Below, piece by piece: positions 57,150 through 64,000 of a DNA stretch of 64,000 nt. Made by a program: the position numbers and the translations under genes. The stretch covers positions 73,752,547 to 73,816,546 of the forward strand of contig JAVGWX010000005.1 in assembly GCA_036924085.1 (NCBI GenBank). Reading direction: 5' to 3'. Below the pieces are notes generated by a model. That model did no database searches. It had not been told where the DNA came from and saw only the letters and a list, made by a program, of their open reading frames with translations. Source of the stretch: Ariolimax columbianus. Its lineage: Eukaryota; Mollusca; Gastropoda; Stylommatophora; Arionidae. How positions within the stretch are numbered: the first letter of the stretch is position 1; each line of letters begins with the position of its first letter.

Positions 57150-57835
57150 TTATAGTCATTTGTTGAAGCGTAGGTCTAAAACATTATGTGGCTTACTATA
57201 ACCACTTTTTGGGACATCCTTCATCCAGTCATTTATTGAAGCGTAGGTCCAAAACATTCTGTGGCTAACTATAACCACCTTTTGGGACAGCATGAATCCA
57301 CTCATTTCTTGAAGCGTAGGTCTAAAACATTATGTGGCTTACTATAACCACCTTTTGGAACAGCCTGAATCCAGTCATTTGTTGAAGCGTAGGTCTAAAA
57401 CATTATGTGGCTTACTATAACCACTTTTTGGGACAGCCTGAATCCAGTGAGTTGTTGAAGCGTAGGTCTAAAACATTATGTGGCTTACTATAACCACTTT
57501 TTGGGACAGCCTGAATCCAGTGAGTTGTTGAAGCGTAGGTCTAAATCATTATGTGGCTTACTATAACCACCTTTTGGAACAGCCTGAATCCAGTGAGTTG
57601 TTGAAGCGTAGGTCTAAAACATTATGTGGCTAACTATAACCACCTTTTGGGACAGCATGAATCCACTCATTTGTTGAAGCGTAGGTCTAAAACATTATGT
57701 GGCTTACTAAAACCACCTTTTGGAACAGCCTGAATCCAGTGAGTTGTTGAAGCGTAGGTCTGAAACATGTGGCTTACTATAACCACCTTTTGGAACAGCC
57801 TGAATCTAGTCATTTGCAGAACCGTTTCACGGCAA
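57150..57835. repeat. 73-bp minisatellite, about 9 copies
   Basis: The unit is 'gtcatttgttgaagcgtagg' plus 'tctaaaacattatgtggctt' plus 'actataaccaccttttgggacagcctgaatcca'. Starts at 57,165 and 57,238 are 73 bp apart. Variants gtcattt/gtgagtt and cttttgg/ctttttgg are interspersed. Confidence 0.95.
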
Positions 57836-57839
57836 TGGT

Positions 57840-58115
57840 TTTTACAAGGCCAAGTTGCCAGTTCCAAACAGCTTAATTCAGTCATCTCCTTAAACCTGCA
57901 AAGAAGAAAACAGGAATTATATTTTCTGAGGCCTGTAAACCCCTCTTGTTGGTATTTTCTTTATTTTTACCTTATTGTTGTATCTTGTTCACTCCCGCAG
58001 GAGCATAGTGTCCTTTAGAAAATGTGCACCAAAATATTGTACTTGATGTAGCAATTTGTTTTACTCGATGAGGTCCATAGTCCTAGGTACAACTCCCGTT
58101 AGTCAATTTTATTAA
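57840..58115. other. Unannotated stretch
   Basis: No array or coding region was recognised. Confidence 0.5.
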
Positions 58116-58119
58116 CATG

Positions 58120-58470
58120 CATAGAGGTACAGCTGTCCTCAAAAACAGCAATACGGTCCAGAATATTGAACAAATTTTCCCATTAACAGATACGGTCCAG
58201 GAAATTGAAAAACTGGCTCGTAAACAGCGATACGGTCTAGTATATAGAAACCATTGACTCATAAACAGCATTACGGCTTAACGGCCCTGGATATAGAAAC
58301 AATTGACTTGTAAACAACATTACGTATTAACGGTCCTGGATATAGAAACACTGTACTCGTAAACAGAAGTACGGCTTAACGGTCCTGGATATAAAAACAC
58401 TGTACTTGTAAACAGCAGTACGTCTTAACGGTCCTGAATATAGAAACAACTGACACGGCAGTACGGCTAG
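58120..58470. repeat. About 50-bp minisatellite, 7-8 copies
   Basis: The unit contains 'aaacagcattacggcttaac' and 'ggtcctggatatagaaacac'. The left copies are shorter and more diverged (tacggtccagaatattgaac). Confidence 0.9.
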
Positions 58471-58479
58471 GAAACAAAA

Positions 58480-58648
58480 ACACTTCGGACATATCGAACG
58501 CCAATATGGTTTTGAAAATTAATGCTAAAGGTTTTGGTCACTTGAAAATGAATGCAGATGCAAACCGAAAAGAAGATGGACAGACGCGGTCAGCGATGTT
58601 CTGGTGATGCCGCTGATGGAACTGGTAGAATTGGTCAAAGATGGATAG
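58480..58648 (+). mobile_element. LINE reverse transcriptase tail
   Basis: The plus strand reads 'KQKHFGHIERQYGFEN' (family 'LKYFGHIxRQ'), then, after stops, 'KPKRRWTDAVSDVLVMPL' and 'MELVELVKDG'. This is the typical 'GRPKRRWTDxV' tail of LINE RTs, about 55 codons. Confidence 0.8.
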
Positions 58649-58649
58649 T

Positions 58650-59395
58650 AATGCAAAGTTGTTGTCATACAAGCAACGTTCTGTAAAGGACAAGATGCAC
58701 GGTGATCTGTCTTTTATATGTTATGGCCTTTCGTCTCTGTTGGCCCCGTCAACCACCCCAGTGGCCTTCAAAATGTCATGTATGCGACTGTCTTTATACG
58801 GGAAGTTCCTTCCAGAAAACCATTGTATCCATTTTCAGCGTTAATTTATTGTGGACTGTTTCTTTGGTATTTAGCTGTTTGACCCTACCTACAAGAAGAG
58901 GTCTTTTCTTAGAGCTGTTTCGCTTGTATTACTTGCCTCTCAAGTAGTTTGTCCTCAATGCTTGTTGCTGTTTATCTGTTATCACATATTGAGGGGGCCG
59001 CTCACAGAACAAGCCATATAGTATAGCTAGATGGGCTGCTTGTTGGAGACCCCTTGTTTAACATTTATTGGGGATGCGTAATCATCAAGCCATTGATTTG
59101 GTAAAGGGCAGTAATTAAGCACAGCAACGGGAGGGAAGTAATATAATGATCGAATGCGGTGAGTGGTGTGTGGGATTGATTTCTAGTTACTGACAGGTCG
59201 CTAGGCTGTTGTAATATGCGTATCCACCCGAGTGGTTACCGGCGCAGACACAATACAGATATTGTTTCTTTTCCAGTATGTCTTAGAGGCTTCTAAAGAG
59301 GGCTGTGCATGGGGCTAGCAATGACATGTTGAAACCACGATCTGGAGTGGCAGAAACATGATGATGATGACGCATGTTGTAGTCTGTAACAAGCA
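58650..59395. other. Unannotated stretch
   Basis: No array or coding region was recognised. Confidence 0.5.
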
Positions 59396-59399
59396 GAGT

Positions 59400-59560
59400 C
59401 TTAGTGGCAGATAGATAGAGCAATTGCTTCTGGCGACAAAGGTACTGGGTTCAGTTCTCGTTATCGGCACTCTGTAGTCGTCCCAGATGTAAATATGCAC
59501 CTGACTGTGTGTTGAGAAATGAAATGAAGCAGCATTTCCTTTTACAATGATGCAGATTTG
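59400..59560 (+). mobile_element. tRNA-like SINE remnant
   Basis: 'gtggcagatagatagagcaa' serves as A box and D arm, and 'actgggttcagttctcgtta' as B box. Downstream, 'gtcgtcccagatgtaaatat' gives the body. The similar 'tcgtcccagtctcaaaaatt' follows the minus-strand SINE at 48.8 kb, hinting at a shared body. Confidence 0.55.
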
Positions 59561-59669
59561 CGCAGCGATATCTCAAACACTTTACCCATGACACCATCTG
59601 CTATAATTAAATCACTTACCTGATGTTATACAAATATATATTTTGAGATATTCTGTCAGCATTCTTAAT

Positions 59670-59908
59670 GGAGAACAGCATTAGGCTGTTTAACACGAAT
59701 GTTTAGTCAGTCCTGATATCTGAACATAGGTTAGGCTGCTTAACACGAATGTTTAGTCAGTCCTGATATCTGAACATAGGTTAGGCTGCTTAACACGAAT
59801 GTTTAGTCAGTCCTGATATCTGAACATAGGTTAGGCTGCTTAACACGAATGTTTAGTCAGTCCTGATATCTGAACATAATTAGGCTGTTTAACACGAAAG
59901 TTCAGGCA
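59670..59908. repeat. 50-bp minisatellite, about 5 copies
   Basis: The unit is 'taggctgcttaacacgaatg' plus 'tttagtcagtcctgatatctgaacataggt', nearly identical in the middle copies. Confidence 0.95.
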
Positions 59909-59910
59909 GT

Positions 59911-59912
59911 CC

Positions 59913-59943
<31 letters not shown>

Positions 59944-59960
59944 AAAAAAAACAAAAAAAC
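59911..59960. repeat. Homopolymer junction C23-A18
   Basis: A run of 23 C is followed directly by 18 A, then acaaaaaaacaac. It separates the 50-bp minisatellite from a LINE fragment. Length may be affected by sequencing error. Confidence 0.85.
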
Positions 59961-59964
59961 AACA

Positions 59965-60440
59965 GATTTAGTATTATAGTGGATACCAGCTCGCTCGGAT
60001 CCTTGGAAACGATAAGGCAATGGTGCTCACACAAGCCGGAAGTGGTGGTACGCAGATGCGCCATCCACGGAACAATAAAGCAGGGAAGACATATAAAACG
60101 ATCATTGAATAAGGAATGGAGAGACCAGCACAATAAATACAAACCAGAAAACGACAGAGTAGGCAAACTTGACAGAGATAAGCAGACAAAGATCTTCAAA
60201 CTCAGAAGGGGCATTGCAGACTCACCTCCCTCATCCACTGAATGGATCTCAGAGACACCGCCACATGCGACTGCGTAGCACACAAGAAAACACCAGAACA
60301 TTTTCTGCAGGACTGCTCCCCTTATGAAAACCAACGAGAAGCAGTTTAACTCGGAGGAGGTACCATGATCGAAAAGCTGTGTGAGCCTTCTTTTTTAACC
60401 TCACTGGGCTTGAAGCATAATATCAGTTGATCGTAGAAGA
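59965..60440 (+). mobile_element. LINE fragment: end of RNase H region and Cys/His tail, with GAA end
   Basis: The plus strand reads 'SLGSLETIRQWCSHKPEVVV' and 'RSLNKEWRDQHNKY', then 'KLDRDKQTKIFKLRRG', corresponding to the family 'LDRxxQTxIFRLRTG'. After a frameshift near 60,270 comes 'CDCVAHKKTPEHFLQDC', the Cys/His segment, with stops beyond. It ends in gaagaagaag at 60,437-60,445. This is the third member of the GAA-tailed group (others at 28.2 and 34.4 kb), more diverged. Confidence 0.8.
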
Positions 60441-60559
60441 AGAAGGCTCGGTGGTGACATGTCATGTGACTTAAAGGTATAAAGTTCAAGCTGCACGCCG
60501 TTATCAATGAGTGTCTTCAAAGTACAATTCGTGTTAGATGGCCAGAGGTTTTGGCACAA

Positions 60560-60858
60560 ACAGATCTTTGGGTAGAAATAGGACATTAATCAATACAGCA
60601 CAAACATGTACCGGTAGAAAGAAATCGTTGATGGATTGGACACACTCTCGGACAGAAGCCAGACAGTAAAACTAGACATTTGCTGAATTGGAACCCCCAA
60701 GAAACAAGCGAGAAAGCCAAAAAAACACTTGACAAAGAACAGTGGAAGAGGAAGTCAGTTATGATGGGGTCTCGAAGTTATAACCTAACAAGAACGGCTA
60801 AGAACAGAAACAGATGGAGAGCAATTATTGCAGTCTTATGTTCCAAGGGAAACTAATT
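60560..60858 (+). mobile_element. LINE reverse transcriptase tail
   Basis: The plus strand reads 'RWIGHTLGQKPD', 'RHLLNWNPQETSEKAKKTLD', and finally 'TAKNRNRWRAIIAVLCSK'. These match 'RWRWIGHxLRKxPD', 'ALxWNPQGKRxRGRP' and the terminal 'AxDRxxWRxxVxALC' of animal LINE RTs. The middle has lost its GRP motif. No core domain is present. Confidence 0.8.
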
Positions 60859-60859
60859 G

Positions 60860-61465
60860 GATAAATGATGATGTATATATGGGTGATAGATAGTAGATGG
60901 GTAATTGTTTGTAGAACATGTTTTTAGAACATGTTTGTAGAACATGTTTGAAAACCAACGAGACTCCTCACTCAGCAGATTTTGGTTTGTGTGAATAACG
61001 GGATGCGTAAGGAACACGGAACACATTTGTGGACACATAGAAGACATGTCCGGACTCATCTGTGTATTATCAATAAAGGATCTGAGACATGCGATCGACA
61101 CAGTTCGACTAACTGAAAGTTAAAAAAAAACTACCGGAATTGCTATTCAAGTCAAGAGCAAAAAGTAGGTGCATGGATTGAACATTCACTTTGAGATCAT
61201 TTCCAAAACAGACGAAAAATATTTTTGCGCATAAAAATAACTTTTCCCATCTTAGAAACAAAACAGAAGATGGAAAATTCGAATTGGAAATCAAGAAAAG
61301 AATAGAGATGGCTAAATCTGTTTTCACCAACATGAGCCAAATATTGCCATCCAAATAAGTAACTCAGAAATTAAAAATTAAAGTGATCATATGCTCTCTA
61401 TATTCGTCTTTACTGAGTGATGCAGAAATTAAGACAGTGTGACTATACAGAAGAATCAAACGCAT
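60860..61465. other. Unannotated stretch
   Basis: A short triplication 'gaacatgttt' lies at about 60,917-60,950. Otherwise no feature was recognised. Confidence 0.5.
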
Positions 61466-61470
61466 TTCGT

Positions 61471-61493
61471 GGGGGGGGGGGGGGGGGGGGGGG
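61471..61493 (+). repeat. Poly-G run, 23 bases
   Basis: An uninterrupted G run, equal in length to the C run at 59,911-59,933. Such runs can form quadruplexes and are error-prone in sequencing. Confidence 0.85.
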
Positions 61494-61674
61494 TATAATG
61501 ACGTCTTGAAGAAATTAGAGGTGCCAAGAGAATTAAGACAGTTAATATATCTTTAATGGTATTAAAATACATAACAACTTGCTGAAAACAATACTGGAAG
61601 CCAAGATGGAGGGATAACGTGTAAGAGATAAAGAGTAAGTGAAAAGATAACATGATAAGATGGACAGGGAAACC

Positions 61675-61765
61675 CCAGCATACTGCACAATTAAGCTAAT
61701 GGACAGGACGTTGGAGATCTATTGCAGCCTTACTTCGATGTGAAGATGCCCTTGAACTGAGCTAT
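61675..61765 (+). mobile_element. Possible LINE RT extreme end
   Basis: With a frame change the plus strand reads 'MDRT' and then 'GRWRSIAALLRCE', like the terminal 'DRxRWRSxVAAL' of LINE RTs. It is only about 20 codons and uncertain. Confidence 0.35.
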
Positions 61766-61799
61766 AGAATAAGGTACCATTACCCATGACTAACTTAAA

Positions 61800-62350
61800 A
61801 AACAAGAGCAACATACTGAACACCACTCCAACCGAATGCCGTTGTCAGGGACAACATATAGATTAAGACGTCGCCTTATGTCATGGTCAAGGGCAACATA
61901 TTGATCACGACTTAGGCCTGGCATCGTTGATAGAGACAACGTACTGACCAGGACTGCCACATGACGTCAATCTCTAGGGCTAAGTACTCTGTGACCTCCA
62001 CCTAACGTCAGTACCAGGGATATATGCTGATCCTGATTCCTGCCTTATATCAGGGAACATGATAATGCGCTGATCACAACACATACCTGACATCAATGTC
62101 AGGGTAACATACTGACGACAACACGTATCAGCATCAATGTCAGGGTAACATACTGACCACAACACCTACCTGACATCAATATCAGGGTAACATACTGATC
62201 AAAACACATACTTGACATCAATGTCAGAGATAACAAACTGACCAAAACAACTACCTAATTTCAGTGTCAAGGGTAAGACTGACCGTAACATTTACCCAAC
62301 ATCAGTATCAGGTTTAATACACTGACCACAACTCTCACTGAGCATCACAG
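61800..62350. repeat. About 45-bp degenerate minisatellite
   Basis: Repeats of 'acatcaatgtcagggtaaca' plus 'tactgaccacaacacctacctg' with variable spacing, at least ten copies. The core 'acatactgatc/acc ... gtcagggt' resembles the minus strand of the 37-bp unit of the dispersed element. Confidence 0.85.
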
Positions 62351-62354
62351 TCAA

Positions 62355-62635
62355 TGACAACATACATACCACGATTTGAAAGTCACGTGGAATCCTGGTA
62401 TTCTAACAGGCATGTTAATGTATGTTTCTAGATAACCGAAGGCTTCAGCTATATGTAGTAAGTATTGTAAAACACCCTGCGGCCTACTAGGCCTGGGGAA
62501 AAGTACAACTAATTTCAGTAGATTTTCAACTCGAACTTTTGAATTCTGTCTGGACAACGTTCGTTAAGCCTACTCTTTTCGATTTCTAACTGCCAATGAC
62601 TTTTTAACGTACTCGACACTGTACAGGGCAGTCCG
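62355..62635. other. Unannotated stretch
   Basis: No array or coding region was recognised. Confidence 0.5.
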
Positions 62636-62639
62636 ATCT

Positions 62640-62778
62640 CACTGCCCAAAGATCAGGGGAATTTTTACCAGATAACCTATGTAAATAAATCCCGGTCTCC
62701 ACCGTTATTCGAACCAGCGACATCTGGCACCGGAGGCGGACACTTTACCTCGAAAGCCATTGCACTTCTTAATCTATT
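62640..62778 (-). mobile_element. tRNA-derived SINE
   Basis: On the minus strand 'aatggctttcgaggtaaagt' gives the A box and D arm, 'gtccgcctccggtgccagat' the anticodon region, and 'gctggttcgaataacgg' a near-perfect B box. The body continues left through 'gagaccgggatttatttaca'. Confidence 0.75.
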
Positions 62779-62847
62779 ATCGTTTTTTTATTCTTCAAAG
62801 GTTTACTTTCAATTTTCATCATATTCTTCACCTTTATCCTCTTCATC

Positions 62848-63003
62848 ATTTTATGCCTGCCTTCTTCTCTACTGCCATCTTCATATTCATGTGTAGCAGA
62901 CTTAGACTAACTGATGGATAGTAACATTTTATGTCTGCCTTCTTCTCTACTGCCATCTTCATATACATGTGTAGCAGACTTAGACTAACTGATGGATAGT
63001 AAC
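62848..63003. repeat. 78-bp direct duplication
   Basis: Two adjacent copies of 'attttatgcctgccttcttc' ... 'gatggatagtaac' with about two differences. Confidence 0.95.
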
Positions 63004-63004
63004 C

Positions 63005-64000
63005 AGCCAGTTATCATCATCTAATTTAAGTAGCCTATCAAAATCGTTTCTTTTTCCTCTTCTTGATCTTTTTTCATCTTTTTCTTCAATATCCTCTTTG
63101 TTTTCATGTACTAATGTTTTTCTCGTTCGTCAGTTTTTGTTTCTCTTTTTTTTTTGTTTCTCATCTGTTTTTGGTTAAGCACGTGTTTATCCCCGGTATA
63201 TATCCACGTATATTTTATAAATATTTCTGTTGAGAGTTTGATCATCAATCTGTGTGTTCGACAGGGGGATCCACATGCAACTTGTTTCTCGTCTCGTTTC
63301 CCATTGTCCAATAACTTTTTAATTTCCGTTTATGAGTCCCAGATTTAACACTTTCTTTGTTAGTTGTTTCCTTTATGTAATGAATTATTCACTCTGGCTT
63401 TGAAAGGAACACACATGGGAGATTGTTCATGTTCAATGTTTGTTTGCTTCCATCACCTAACGTAAATAAGAATTTTGAAAGCGTCAATACCCTAGTGCGA
63501 ATAACAGGTGTAGTAACACATACTTCAGTATCGAACGGTCGATGCCAGCTGTTAGGACTCGATCTGGACTGTGATGTATTGTCGTACATGTCTATCGGCA
63601 TCTTAGTCTACCGCTGGCGATGATGATCTGATCTGCAACGTTGCATTCGCGCCAAGTGATTCCCAGAAGTGACCTTTGTTTCCTTACTGGAAGGTCGTGA
63701 CGAGCGACAAGGGAAATTTATGATCGGTCTGCCAGCCTAACAATGTAAAAGCCATTCCCACTGAAAACCGTATTCCAAGCATAAATGTATTAATGACTCC
63801 CCAATGGCAGGCTGTGATTGTGAGTTGTGTAAGTTGTGAAACAGTAACGACTAGTTATCACCACATAACGACCACGCACAAAATCAAATGAGTATACTTG
63901 ACAAGAGCCTCGCTGTCTTTCAAAAGGAACTAAATCAGTTGAATAAGAATGGGCAATGTTACATATTAATTTCACTGAAGAAGATACATTATTTCTTTCT
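63005..64000. other. Unannotated end of the window
   Basis: It is T-rich at the left and otherwise has no array, coding region or mobile element that I can support. Confidence 0.5.

Overview
This window looks like non-coding, repeat-dominated nuclear DNA from an invertebrate animal. There is no bacterial gene organisation, no rRNA, and no host gene that can be called with confidence. The coding remains are decayed reverse transcriptases of non-LTR retrotransposons (LINEs), mariner/Tc1 transposases and one hAT transposase of the ZMYM1-like (TTF zinc finger/DUF4371) type. tRNA-derived SINEs, long microsatellites and more than twenty minisatellites fill most of the rest. The LINE types (a carboxy-terminal 'RRKxxWxGHV...GRP..RW' domain, and an RNase H plus Cys-rich tail ending in GAA repeats) and the pearl-like dispersed repeats suggest a lophotrochozoan, perhaps a gastropod mollusc. 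That placement is an inference with low confidence.

Layout. 1-10 kb: minisatellites of 57, 54, about 35 and 36 bp, two small LINE reverse transcriptase (RT) tails, and AT/TC microsatellites. 10.1-24.1 kb: the dominant structure, a large tandem duplication. A LINE RT fragment, an 18-bp array, a 43-bp minisatellite and half of a SINE occur once with a 2.4-kb array, again with a 7.6-kb array, and a third time truncated. 24-32 kb: microsatellites, a 1.1-kb triplet-repeat tract, a LINE insertion flanked by a 13-bp target-site duplication, and 45-bp and 51-bp minisatellites. 32-38.6 kb: a mariner/Tc1 remnant whose catalytic-motif segment has become a 39-bp minisatellite, a 64-bp minisatellite, a LINE tail, a Tc1-like remnant and the hAT remnant. 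40-47.8 kb: SINEs, LINE RT pieces, two mariner remnants and long TG/TA/CA tracts. 47.8-57 kb: a cluster of an apparently undescribed dispersed repeat family ending in a variable 37-bp minisatellite, with further SINEs and minisatellites. 57-64 kb: minisatellites of 73, 50 and 50 bp, LINE tails, 23-base C and G homopolymers and one more SINE.

The very long open frames in the window, up to about 1,750 codons, come from tandem repeats whose unit length is a multiple of three. They should not be read as genes. The only possible host coding sequence is a 115-codon frame at 56.0-56.3 kb, which is weakly supported. The most interesting signals are the dispersed repeat with the variable terminal minisatellite, the minisatellite that arose from a transposase motif, and the nested higher-order structure of the 18-bp arrays.
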